NCBI RefSeq assembly: GCF_025567285.1
Contig: NZ_JAOQJT010000001.1
Location: forward strand, 496,001-560,000
From: Coprococcus aceti
Lineage (GTDB): Bacteria; Bacillota; Clostridia; Lachnospirales; Lachnospiraceae
DNA length: 64,000 bases
Direction: 5' to 3'
Shown in pieces: positions 9,307 to 17,194 of the stretch. The notes beneath the pieces were generated by a model that was not told the DNA's origin, did not search any database, and saw nothing but the letters and a program-made list of their open reading frames with translations. Positions within the stretch are counted from its first letter, which is position 1. Each line of letters starts with the position of its first letter. The position numbers were made by a program, and so were the translations under genes.

Positions 9307-9822
9307 GTGCTTACAACTCAGAGAGAAGGGAGGACAGAGATCATATATTATGTAATACCATTGATCGCAACTGTGAGCATGGCGGTGGTATCGGACTTCA
9401 GAGACTGGAGGATTCCGAACAGGCTTATCGCAGTTGGCATGATACAGGGATTCCTGATGTCGGCAGTTGTCAGAGGACCGTGTGATGGACTTCTGAGCAG
9501 TGTGGCAGGCTGTGTTATTCCTGTGGTGATCTTGTTTGTATTATTTCATAAAAAAGCCTTGGGGGCAGGTGATATCAAGCTGCTGGCGACGGCTGGCACA
9601 TTTGTAGGAACCGATGTGATCCGGGTGATTGTTTACTCCTTTTTGGCCGGAGGAGTTATATCTTTATTTTTTCTTTTAAAAGAAGTTTTAATGTCAGTTA
9701 CGAATCGTAAAGAAATTTCAACAAAACAATTTTATAGGAATCTGATGAAGTCCAGGGTACATTTCTCTGCTGCCATAATGGGCGGAGTCATGTATTACGT
9801 GTGCACTATAGAGTGGAGGTGA
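9307..9822 (+). CDS. tadV: Tad-locus A24 prepilin peptidase (TadV/CpaA-like)
   Basis: A short (about 171-residue) membrane aspartyl protease that cleaves class III leader peptides of Flp pilins and TadE/F pseudopilins. Both catalytic aspartates are visible: the first in VVSDFRDWRIPNR (about residues 28-40), the second in the GxGD motif GAGDIKLLATAGTFVG. Five or six hydrophobic segments; no N-methylase domain, as usual for TadV. The start is unclear. GTG 9307 has an AGAGGG site 8 bases upstream, but a stronger GGGAGG at 9328-9333 points to a non-standard start at ATC 9340 or ATA 9343, which would remove the hydrophilic first 11 or 12 residues. First gene of the pilus operon; the stop codon overlaps the ribosome binding site of the next gene. 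Confidence 0.88.
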   Translation: MLTTQREGRTEIIYYVIPLIATVSMAVVSDFRDWRIPNRLIAVGMIQGFLMSAVVRGPCDGLLSSVAGCVIPVVILFVLFHKKALGAGDIKLLATAGTFVGTDVIRVIVYSFLAGGVISLFFLLKEVLMSVTNRKEISTKQFYRNLMKSRVHFSAAIMGGVMYYVCTIEWR

Positions 9823-9826
9823 CAAA

Positions 9827-10771
9827 ATTCAGCAGTACAAGATTGGAATACTGGATGGTGACAGGGCTTACATGATAAGTCTTATGAACCATATCAATTC
9901 GGACAGGGACAATCCGCTGTTTGCGCTTGCATTTTCATCGGAGGGAGAACTGTATGGGTATCTTGAGACTAAGACTCTGGATGTTCTGCTGATGGATGAG
10001 AATATTCCTCTGGATGAGAGCAAAGTGCCGGTGGCCTGCCGGATGATATTTATGACGAGGGATAGAGTCGATGGATCAGAAGAGATCAGCCATAACAGGA
10101 TATTCAAATATTCCAGGGTACGGAACATTTCTTCAGAGATCCTCAGATATATGAATATAGACGATACGGACCGCAGAAGAAAGCTGTTCAGGTCGTATGC
10201 AGTTATATCACCCATAGGGAGGTGTGGTAAGACAAACCTTGCGGTCAGCCTGTGCATGAATGATGAGGTGCGGGGCGGCCTGTATGTGGGCATGGAGGAG
10301 TACAGTGCATTTCACGACCATGAGGACGTTCTGGCGAATGTGATATATCTGGTGAAACAGAGGTCACCGGATCTGACCGGATATATGGAGCAAAATATCG
10401 TGGAGCTTGAGGAATACAGCGTGCTTGGATATCTGGGATCGTACATAGATGCACTGGAGCTGGACACGGAGGATATGGTGTGGCTCATAGACGAGTTCCG
10501 CAGATGGGGCAGATATACAACGGTTGTGTTTGATATGGGACAGGCGGTTCTCAAGGATCTGGCGATACTTGGGGCATTTGACGAGATAATGGTTCCTGAG
10601 CTTAAGGATGAATTGTCCCAGGACAAGCTTGGGATGTTCGAGAGGGTTCTGGAGAGAAGGGAGCTCGGCAAGATTGCTCGGAGGCTGCACAGGTTGAACG
10701 TGCCGCTGGCGGTTCCGGGAAGTGCGGAGATGCTGAGATTTATAGAAAGTGAAATAGGAAGCAGAAGATGA
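9827..10771 (+). CDS. tadZ: TadZ/CpaE-like localisation ATPase, apparent ATT start
   Basis: A 314-residue protein with a CheY-like receiver fold (about 4-100) followed by a degenerate MinD/ParA-type P-loop domain; TadZ proteins place the Tad machine in the cell. The frame is open from 9812 and codes YKIGILDGDRAYMISL, the first beta strand and acidic pocket of a receiver, before the first ATG at 9872. No ATG, GTG or TTG lies there, but a perfect GGAGGTGA at 9815-9822 sits 4 bases before ATT 9827. The receiver Asp is in VLLMDENIP. The P-loop reads SPIGRCGKTNLA. The conventional alternative is ATG 9872 (299 residues), which would lose the first strand and has no ribosome binding site. Confidence 0.8.
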   Translation: MQQYKIGILDGDRAYMISLMNHINSDRDNPLFALAFSSEGELYGYLETKTLDVLLMDENIPLDESKVPVACRMIFMTRDRVDGSEEISHNRIFKYSRVRNISSEILRYMNIDDTDRRRKLFRSYAVISPIGRCGKTNLAVSLCMNDEVRGGLYVGMEEYSAFHDHEDVLANVIYLVKQRSPDLTGYMEQNIVELEEYSVLGYLGSYIDALELDTEDMVWLIDEFRRWGRYTTVVFDMGQAVLKDLAILGAFDEIMVPELKDELSQDKLGMFERVLERRELGKIARRLHRLNVPLAVPGSAEMLRFIESEIGSRR

Positions 10772-12024
10772 AACAGGATGACAGACAGTTGATACGAAGC
10801 AAGGTCATGCAGAGTATAGATATGTCGGGTGACATAGGAGATGAGCAGGTCAGCGATATGATCGACAGGTGTATTCTCGAATCTGAGTCCGGGAATGTGC
10901 TGAGCGTGAGGGATAAGCTTGCGCTGAAGAAGGAACTGTTCAACAGTCTGAGGAGGCTTGATATATTGTCAGAGCTTCTCGACGATGAAGCGGTGACTGA
11001 GATAATGATAAATGGCTGCAGCAATATATTTGTCGAGCGGGCAGGAAGGATGTACAGGTATGACAAGGCATTTGAGAGCGAGGAACGGCTCAAGACCATA
11101 ATCCAGAGCATCGTAGCGGAGTGCAACAGGATAGTAAATGAGGCATCGCCGATAGTGGATGCAAGGCTTAAGGATGGTTCGAGAGTGAATGTGGTGCTGC
11201 CGCCGGTGAGCCTGAGCGGCAGCGTGATGACCATAAGAAAGTTTCCGAAGGACAAGATGACCATGGACAAGCTGGTGGAGATCGGATCAGTCACCATGGA
11301 GGTTGCTGATTTCCTGAAGAATCTGGTCGTGGCGGGCTACAACATAATCATCTCGGGAGGAACCGGCGCGGGCAAGACGACATTTCTGAATGCCCTGTCA
11401 GGGTATATACCGGCGGATGAGAGAATTGTCACGATAGAGGATTCGGCGGAGCTTCAGCTTGCGGGCATCGACAATCTGGTGAGCCTTGAGGCGAGAAGTG
11501 CAAATGTCGAGGGCGAAAATGCGGTGAGCATAAGGGATCTTATCAAGACGAGCCTCAGAATGAGACCTTCACGGATAATAGTGGGTGAGGTCAGGGATGC
11601 GGCGGCGATAGATATGCTTACTGCCATGAACACAGGACACGATGGAAGCCTGTCAACAGGACATGCAAACTCTGCCCGGGACATGCTGACGAGGCTTGAG
11701 ACCATGGTTCTGATGGGTGCGGATATGCCTGTTCTGGCGATAAGGCAGCAGATAGCGTCGGCGGTGGACATAGTTGTCCAGCTTGGAAGACTGAGGGACA
11801 GATCCCGAAGATGTATAGAGATAAGCGAGGTCACAGGGCTGGAAGGAGGTGAATTTGTCATGAATAAATTGTATGAATTTCATGAGAGCAATATGGGAAA
11901 GGACAGGGGGCGAGTGGAAGGAATGCTTAGAAAGATAAATGATCTTCACAACACATCAAAGCTCGTGGCGGCTGGACTTATAAGCGTTAATGAGAGCAGT
12001 GATTCAAGGAGGGATGTGTGCTGA
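10768..12024 (+). CDS. tadA: Tad pilus assembly ATPase (TadA/CpaF, VirB11 family)
   Basis: A 418-residue cytoplasmic secretion ATPase that powers Flp pilus extrusion, and possibly retraction. It has the Walker A motif SGGTGAGKTTFLNAL (Lys203), the catalytic box IVTIEDSAELQL, RMRPSRIIVGEVRD (Walker B region) and the His box TGHDGSLSTGHANS. The N-terminal domain (about 1-150) matches CpaF with EIMINGC and VNVVLPPVSLSGS. It overlaps the TadZ stop by 4 bases and overlaps the TadB start by 7 bases, so translation is coupled. C-terminal residues past about 370 are variable, as usual. Confidence 0.95.
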   Translation: MKQDDRQLIRSKVMQSIDMSGDIGDEQVSDMIDRCILESESGNVLSVRDKLALKKELFNSLRRLDILSELLDDEAVTEIMINGCSNIFVERAGRMYRYDKAFESEERLKTIIQSIVAECNRIVNEASPIVDARLKDGSRVNVVLPPVSLSGSVMTIRKFPKDKMTMDKLVEIGSVTMEVADFLKNLVVAGYNIIISGGTGAGKTTFLNALSGYIPADERIVTIEDSAELQLAGIDNLVSLEARSANVEGENAVSIRDLIKTSLRMRPSRIIVGEVRDAAAIDMLTAMNTGHDGSLSTGHANSARDMLTRLETMVLMGADMPVLAIRQQIASAVDIVVQLGRLRDRSRRCIEISEVTGLEGGEFVMNKLYEFHESNMGKDRGRVEGMLRKINDLHNTSKLVAAGLISVNESSDSRRDVC

Positions 12025-12770
12025 GACAGGGTATAGATTATGATTCTTATAAACTAAGTGTCAGGGAAAACGTAACCGGTATCGCTGTGTATTCAGTCAT
12101 AGCGGTGATGGTGTCGGTGCTCTTCTTTGACAGTCTTATACCGTGCCTGGTGTTCACGCCGGGGATTCTGGTATTTCTCAGGAAAATTGCCGATGGTAAA
12201 TGCCGGCAGAGAAAGAATAAACTTAATAATGAATTTAAGGAAATGCTACTGTCCCTGTCCGCAAATATGGCGGCGGGATATTCATTGGAAAAAGCGTTTG
12301 TTCCAGCTTGTCACGAGTTGGAAGGAATGTATCAGGGGAAATCTTATATCAGACAGGAAATGCTGCTCATAATAAACGGCCTTGAGATGAGCTCTGATGT
12401 TGAAAGTCTTTTGAGGGATATGGCGGACAGGTCAGGACTTCAGGATGTGAAGGAATTTGCTCATGTGGTCGCAGTTGCAAAGGGCTCCGGGGGAAATCTC
12501 ATCAGGATGATGAAGAAGATGGTTGAAAATATTGACAGGCGTCTGGAAGTGGAGGAAGAGATAGACACGATGATAACGTCAAAACGGCTGGAGCAGAATA
12601 TCATGTCTGCCATGCCATTTGTCATCATTCTGTATCTGAGGGTGTGTAATCCTGGATATATGGATGCGCTGTATGGCAATGCTCTGGGGATAGCTGCCAT
12701 GAGTGCGTGTCTGGTGATCACGGCGGCGACGGTGATATGGGGCAGAAAGATCACAGATATACATATGTGA
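12018..12770 (+). CDS. tadB: Tad inner-membrane platform protein TadB-like (T2SS F family)
   Basis: A 250-residue membrane protein starting at GTG 12018, inside the end of tadA and preceded by AAGGAGG. Two N-terminal transmembrane helices (about 22-57), a cytoplasmic T2SSF domain (SLSANMAAGYSLEKAF to VAKGSGGNLIRMM, about 75-170) and two C-terminal helices. With TadC it forms the platform on which the TadA ATPase acts. It lies 7 bases before the next gene. Confidence 0.9.
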   Translation: MLRQGIDYDSYKLSVRENVTGIAVYSVIAVMVSVLFFDSLIPCLVFTPGILVFLRKIADGKCRQRKNKLNNEFKEMLLSLSANMAAGYSLEKAFVPACHELEGMYQGKSYIRQEMLLIINGLEMSSDVESLLRDMADRSGLQDVKEFAHVVAVAKGSGGNLIRMMKKMVENIDRRLEVEEEIDTMITSKRLEQNIMSAMPFVIILYLRVCNPGYMDALYGNALGIAAMSACLVITAATVIWGRKITDIHM

Positions 12771-12777
12771 AAGGAGG

Positions 12778-13197
12778 ATGGATATGCTGAAAAGGGCTGC
12801 GGGAAAAATATACGGTTGGATAGAACCGCATATGGACAATGACAAGATGCTCACGAAGATAAAGAGGGTATACATATGTACGGATGCCGCGGCGAGGGAT
12901 AAATGTGCGGAGATGTACACAGACATTATTGCGAAGATCCTGCTGGCGCTTTTGGTGACATGTATTCTGGCGGTGATCCTTGTGGCAAAGGAAGCATTTG
13001 CGCCTCATCAGGTGGTGCTCACCAGAGATGGGTACGGAGGGGATGTGTCCACCGTCACTCTGGAGACTGACATAGATGGAGAAAAGACTGATTTTGATGT
13101 GGATGTCATGCCGCTGGAATATGATCCTGACGATATGGAAGCTGTGTTTGAGCAGGGATTTGGTGAGATTGAAGACCTTGTATCTTGGGGAAAATGA
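12778..13197 (+). CDS. tadC: TadC-like platform protein, N-terminal part (interrupted by frameshift)
   Basis: These 139 residues hold a short cytoplasmic N-terminus, one transmembrane helix (about 46-68) and the first half of an extracytoplasmic beta-rich domain. The frame ends at TGA 13195-13197 in the middle of that domain. The next frame (+1) continues it without a gap: GFGEIEDLV here joins LGENESPDEV there if T13183 is skipped, and related proteins as I remember them read LGENES at this place. So the gene carries one extra base, or uses +1 frameshifting, or the sequence has an error. A TTGGGG/CCCC inverted repeat flanks the stop. See the following entry. Confidence 0.75.
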   Translation: MDMLKRAAGKIYGWIEPHMDNDKMLTKIKRVYICTDAAARDKCAEMYTDIIAKILLALLVTCILAVILVAKEAFAPHQVVLTRDGYGGDVSTVTLETDIDGEKTDFDVDVMPLEYDPDDMEAVFEQGFGEIEDLVSWGK

Positions 13198-14116
13198 ATC
13201 CCCCGACGAAGTGATATATGATCTGGAGCTTGTGGATCACCTGGATGCGCTCGGACTCGATGTGCAGTGGATAAGCGAGGACAACGAGCTGGTGTCGTCC
13301 GATGGACGTATCGGCGATATAGCGGAGGGAGAAGGCAGAATAGTGTCCATCACGGCTGTTCTTACATACAGGGAGCTGAGCGCGGAGAGAACATATCAGA
13401 TACGCGTGTGCGGAAGGGAAGAGACAGGCAGGGAAAAGGCTCTGAAGGATATAAGGGAAGGCATCAGGGAGATACAGGCGGGAAGTGGAGATTCGAGCGA
13501 GGTGGCGCTGCCGGAGCAGATAAACGGATATGCGGTCAGGCCCACCTCGGGAGGCGGAAGTGGTCTTATGATACTGTTTCTCGGTGGTTTCGCAGCCATT
13601 TGTATATGGGGTGGAAACAGGTCGAAGATCCGGGGAATGGAAAAAAAGAGATCCGATGAGCTCATGTCGGAGTACCCGGAGCTTGTGGATAAGCTGACGC
13701 TCTATCTTGGAGCAGGAGTCACGGTCAGAGGTGCATTTGCAAGGATAGTGAAGAGTGGCAGGGAAGATTGTGCCGGTACGGATCAGGGCGGGAGTGTCCT
13801 GACCAGGGAACTGATTTATACGCTAAATGAGATCCAGGCAGGAGTATCCGAGAGTGAGGCTTACTACAACATGGGGCACAGGATAAATCTGCCGATGTAT
13901 ATAAAGCTCATGTCGCTTTTGTCACAGAATGTGAAGAAAGGCACGAGAGATATATTGATCATGATGGCGGGCGAGGAGCAGAACGCAATGCAGACCAGAA
14001 AGGAGATGGCGAAGAGAAAGGGGGAGGAAGCCGGGACAAAGCTGCTTCTTCCGATGGTGGTTCTGCTGGGAGTGGTCATGGTAATAGTCATGCTGCCCGC
14101 AATAATAAATTTTTAA
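13184..14116 (+). CDS. tadC: TadC-like platform protein, C-terminal part (T2SS F family)
   Basis: Continuation of the interrupted gene in the +1 frame. I place its left edge at the point where coding sense switches, since no ribosome binding site or credible start lies near. The roughly 310 residues hold the rest of the extracytoplasmic domain, a transmembrane helix (SGLMILFLGGFAAICIWGG), the cytoplasmic T2SSF domain with YLGAGVTVRGAFARI, INLPMYIKLMSLLSQNVKKG, RKEMAKRKGEEAGTKLLLPM, and a final helix. The T2SSF part is intact and typical of TadC. An upstream ATG at 13076 opens the same frame but the peptide there is a shadow of the N-terminal part. Confidence 0.75.
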   Translation, partial: LGENESPDEVIYDLELVDHLDALGLDVQWISEDNELVSSDGRIGDIAEGEGRIVSITAVLTYRELSAERTYQIRVCGREETGREKALKDIREGIREIQAGSGDSSEVALPEQINGYAVRPTSGGGSGLMILFLGGFAAICIWGGNRSKIRGMEKKRSDELMSEYPELVDKLTLYLGAGVTVRGAFARIVKSGREDCAGTDQGGSVLTRELIYTLNEIQAGVSESEAYYNMGHRINLPMYIKLMSLLSQNVKKGTRDILIMMAGEEQNAMQTRKEMAKRKGEEAGTKLLLPMVVLLGVVMVIVMLPAIINF

Positions 14117-14145
14117 GATAATAAGTTTTTAAGGAGGAAAAATGT

Positions 14146-14316
14146 ATGAAGAGATGGGAAGATTTTATGGAAGATGAGTCAGGTATGGGAGTGGTCGAAA
14201 TAATCCTTATAATGGTGGTCTTGATCGCGATGTGCGTCATATTCAAGCAGCAGATAACTTCTCTGGTGAACAACATATGGAACTCGATCAACAAGAGTGC
14301 AAAGAAGATATATTAA
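14146..14316 (+). CDS. flp: Flp-type major pilin, 56 residues
   Basis: A tiny gene with perfect AAGGAGG at 14131-14137 before ATG 14146. The product starts MKRWEDFMEDESG followed by MGVVEIILIMVVLIAMCVI: a short charged leader, a Gly|Met cleavage point, Glu at +5 of the mature form and a hydrophobic helix, then a short polar tail (NNIWNSINKSAKKIY). This is the class III signal that TadV cleaves, and the position between tadC and the pseudopilin genes is usual for a clostridial Flp pilin. It is the only Flp-like pilin gene I see in the locus. Confidence 0.9.
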   Translation: MKRWEDFMEDESGMGVVEIILIMVVLIAMCVIFKQQITSLVNNIWNSINKSAKKIY

Positions 14317-14327
14317 GGGGGAGCTGT

Positions 14328-15776
14328 ATGAGAAATCAGGGACATGTAACGGTTTTTCTGAGTATAATCCTGATCTCCATGCTGCTTCTGGGGCTCTCCG
14401 TGCTTGAGATGGCGCGGATAAGAATGGGTAGTGCCAAGGCCGCAATGGCGGCCGAGGGCGCAGCCTGTGATGTGAAGGCGGCGTACGACAAGGAGTTGTT
14501 TGAGGAGTATCATCTGCTGGCGGTCGACAGCACATTTGGCGGACACGGTGAGGGAAAGCTTGAGCAGATGGCGCAGGATTATCTGGAATATACTCTGGAA
14601 AATGGTCAGGGCGACAATATGAGCGTTGAAGATGTAGCGCTGGCAGAGTGCAGGGGACTTCTGGAGAATGACTGCGAGAATATGAAGCTGCAGATAACCG
14701 ACCATATGAAGGTGTACATGGAGGAGAAGGGAATAGAAGACATTCTTGAGATGATAACATCCGGTGATAAGGCCATGGAGGATGCTTCTGGAGCTGTGGA
14801 AAATGGTAAGAATGAGTCGAATCAGGATGAGAGCAGTTGGAGCGGTACGGATCCTAGAAAAGCGCTGAAAAGCATCCTGACAGGTGGACTTCTGAATGTT
14901 GTCACGCCATCCGGGCGGGTGGTGTCAGATCAGGCATACGATCTGGATGGCTTTCCGTCAGACGGACAGGCGGAGGATACGAGACAGTGGGAGGACATAG
15001 AATTTGACGATCTGGATAAATTCCAGAGGCAGCTCATGGCGGATGGAGAGAGATCACAGACCGGAATAGTGGATGACATATATGGTGTCGGGTATGCATT
15101 GGCGAATTTCAATACATTTACCGACAGGAAACAGGACAGACCATTTGAGTGTGAGGTGGAATACATTATCGCCGGAAAGGATAATGACCATGACAATCTG
15201 CAGGGGGTCGTGAACAGGATAGTGCTTCACAGACTGCCGCTCAATCTGGCATATCTGCTCTCAGACAGCGCAAAGATGGCCGAGGTGTCATCCATAGCTG
15301 CGGTGCTGGCTCTTGTGCCGGGGGTCACCTATGGGGCGGCGAAATATCTGCTGCTCGGATGCTGGGCTTATGCTGAGACAATTGTTGATATAAGGCTGCT
15401 GCTTGACGGCAAAAGCGTTCAGTTTATGAAGACAGACGAATACTGGGTGACGGACATCAACAATCTTGACAAGCTGATGAATCTGGATTCCGTGGACTAT
15501 GAAGGCGTGGATGCTGTGAGCTACAGGGATTATCTGGCGATACTTCTGATAGAGAATAAAGGAGGCATGTATTACAGGATGGCGGATCTTATACAGCTTA
15601 ATTTCAGACAGACGGATGAGTCGTTTGAGATGAAGAATATGATGTATTCTCTGACATTTGATGTTGAGGTCAGTCAGGACAGGAAATTTGCATCGTTTAT
15701 AGAAGATCACGAGGGCGTATCGAAGATAGATGACGGACTGTACAGGTACAGCTTCAGGCAGTGTGTGAGTTATTGA
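14328..15776 (+). CDS. Tad-locus exported protein, DUF5702-like
   Basis: A 482-residue protein. The start is ATG 14328, with GGGGGAG just upstream; longer versions of this frame overlap the pilin. The N-terminus NQGHVTVFLSIILISMLLLGLSVLEMARIR is a TadE/TadG-like class III signal and helix, and the rest is extracytoplasmic, with an acidic Ser/Asp linker near 150-190 and a second hydrophobic patch near 305-370. It matches my memory of the DUF5702 proteins found in Tad loci of Firmicutes, probably a pseudopilin or tip component. Function is inferred from context only. Confidence 0.75.
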   Translation: MRNQGHVTVFLSIILISMLLLGLSVLEMARIRMGSAKAAMAAEGAACDVKAAYDKELFEEYHLLAVDSTFGGHGEGKLEQMAQDYLEYTLENGQGDNMSVEDVALAECRGLLENDCENMKLQITDHMKVYMEEKGIEDILEMITSGDKAMEDASGAVENGKNESNQDESSWSGTDPRKALKSILTGGLLNVVTPSGRVVSDQAYDLDGFPSDGQAEDTRQWEDIEFDDLDKFQRQLMADGERSQTGIVDDIYGVGYALANFNTFTDRKQDRPFECEVEYIIAGKDNDHDNLQGVVNRIVLHRLPLNLAYLLSDSAKMAEVSSIAAVLALVPGVTYGAAKYLLLGCWAYAETIVDIRLLLDGKSVQFMKTDEYWVTDINNLDKLMNLDSVDYEGVDAVSYRDYLAILLIENKGGMYYRMADLIQLNFRQTDESFEMKNMMYSLTFDVEVSQDRKFASFIEDHEGVSKIDDGLYRYSFRQCVSY

Positions 15777-15807
15777 GATATGAAAATATCCTGAAGGGGG
15801 GTGTTAT

Positions 15808-16713
15808 ATGTTCTCTTGTTGTATGTTGAAAAGTAAATATATGAAAGATAAATCGCCTCTCCAAGCGCATATTACTATAGATTTTGTTCGGATCAGGTAT
15901 GGCAGGAGAATATATAAGACAGCTCCTTTGGGATGTGACCGTGGTAGTGCCAGTGTGGAGGCATCGCTGGTGCTGCCAGTGTTTATATTTGCCATGCTGA
16001 CTGTGTTTGCCATGGCCGGATGTATACGGACACGGACTGTGATATATGAGGGCTTACATGAGACGGCTGCGTATCTTGCGGAATACAGCTATGCGTATGA
16101 GCTAGCCGAAAAGGGCGCGGACATGGGGCCGTATGCTGAAGGTATGGCAGATGGTGTGTCGCTCGTGCTGGCGAACAGGAAGATCAGGGAGTACATAGAT
16201 GACAAAGGCACGGTGAACACATATGTCGACGGCGGAATGTCCGGGGTTAAGGTGATAAATGCAGAGCTGTCGGATGACGGATTTGTGTGCCTCAAGGTCA
16301 GATATATGCTGAAGATCAATCTGCCATTTGCCGGAGGATCCACCGTGGGGTGCGTGGACAGGATAAGACAGAGGGCGTACCTGGGATATGACAGGTCGCA
16401 GGATGATGACGATGATGATGAGTATGTGTATGTGGCTGAGAATGGTTCGGTGTACCACAACTCGCGGAGCTGTTACCATATCAGGATATCTGTGAGAAGC
16501 GTGAGTGGGGAGGTTCTGGATGACAGATATTCCGGGCTTTCGGCGTGCAGGATCTGTGGAAGATATAAAAGCAATGGTGTGATCTATGTCACTGAACAGG
16601 GAGACAAATATCACTATTCGCTGGGCTGCTCCGGCTTGAAGCGGACGATATACAGAAAGAAAAAGTCAGAGTGCGGGGGACTTCCTCAGTGCTCTGAGTG
16701 CGGGAAAAGATAG
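15808..16713 (+). CDS. TadE-like pseudopilin with C-terminal Cys-rich repeats
   Basis: A 301-residue protein preceded by AAGGGGGG. After a basic 48-residue N-terminus comes GSASVEASLVLPVFIFAML, a TadE-type signal with Glu at +5, so it is likely processed by TadV and incorporated or anchored at the pilus base. Residues about 75-190 are the pseudopilin body. An Asp-only run (about 199-204) links to two repeats of one motif: VYHNSRSCYHIR...SACRICGR and KYHYSLGCSGLK...QCSECGK, that is YH-x4-C then C-x2-C. Such motifs in other secreted proteins are thought to bind metal or form disulfides. Two repeats at the end of a pseudopilin are unusual. Confidence 0.8.
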   Translation: MFSCCMLKSKYMKDKSPLQAHITIDFVRIRYGRRIYKTAPLGCDRGSASVEASLVLPVFIFAMLTVFAMAGCIRTRTVIYEGLHETAAYLAEYSYAYELAEKGADMGPYAEGMADGVSLVLANRKIREYIDDKGTVNTYVDGGMSGVKVINAELSDDGFVCLKVRYMLKINLPFAGGSTVGCVDRIRQRAYLGYDRSQDDDDDDEYVYVAENGSVYHNSRSCYHIRISVRSVSGEVLDDRYSGLSACRICGRYKSNGVIYVTEQGDKYHYSLGCSGLKRTIYRKKKSECGGLPQCSECGKR

Positions 16714-16747
16714 GAGAAGAGAAGAAAAGACAGGAGGAGTCAGATAT

Positions 16748-17194
16748 ATGGATGACAATGGATCTATAGTTCTGGAGATGTGCCTGATAACACCGATACT
16801 TGTGTGTGCCGTGTTTGTGGTGATGAACATGTTGTTTATAGCGTTTAACCATGCGGCGGCATCGGGGGAGGCATATCTGGTACTGTACAACCGAGAGGAA
16901 TACAGGATCAATGAGAGTGGTGAGGGGGATACGGACAGTGCAGAGAAAGCGATGTCCACAAATGTATCCGAGACCGTGATATGTGCCGATGGTGTGAATG
17001 CGGAAATGGCCATGAATGGGAAGAATCTGGTTGCGGAGATAACTTACAGAGAGTCATTTCCGGGGATACAGATATTGATAGATGACGGCAGATGTGACAG
17101 AAAGACTGCGGCCAGACAGGAGATAAGGGATGTAGGAAATGAACTTAGGAGGTGGCAGGAATATGGTAAGTTATTGCCAGGTAGAGGGAATTAA
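16748..17194 (+). CDS. TadE-like pseudopilin
   Basis: A 148-residue protein behind an AGGAGG site. MDDNGSIVLEMCLITPILVCAVFVVMNMLF is a class III leader (Gly-Ser-Ile-Val-Leu-Glu, Glu at +5) with one transmembrane helix; the rest is a small acidic extracytoplasmic domain and a basic tail. It fits TadE/TadF minor pseudopilins. Its end overlaps the start region of the FHA gene, so the two are translationally linked. Confidence 0.8.
   Translation: MDDNGSIVLEMCLITPILVCAVFVVMNMLFIAFNHAAASGEAYLVLYNREEYRINESGEGDTDSAEKAMSTNVSETVICADGVNAEMAMNGKNLVAEITYRESFPGIQILIDDGRCDRKTAARQEIRDVGNELRRWQEYGKLLPGRGN

Noticed and set aside
13076..13183. ATG 13076 as an independent start of the second TadC part
   Set aside because: The peptide there is an out-of-frame shadow of the extracytoplasmic domain, and there is no ribosome binding site.
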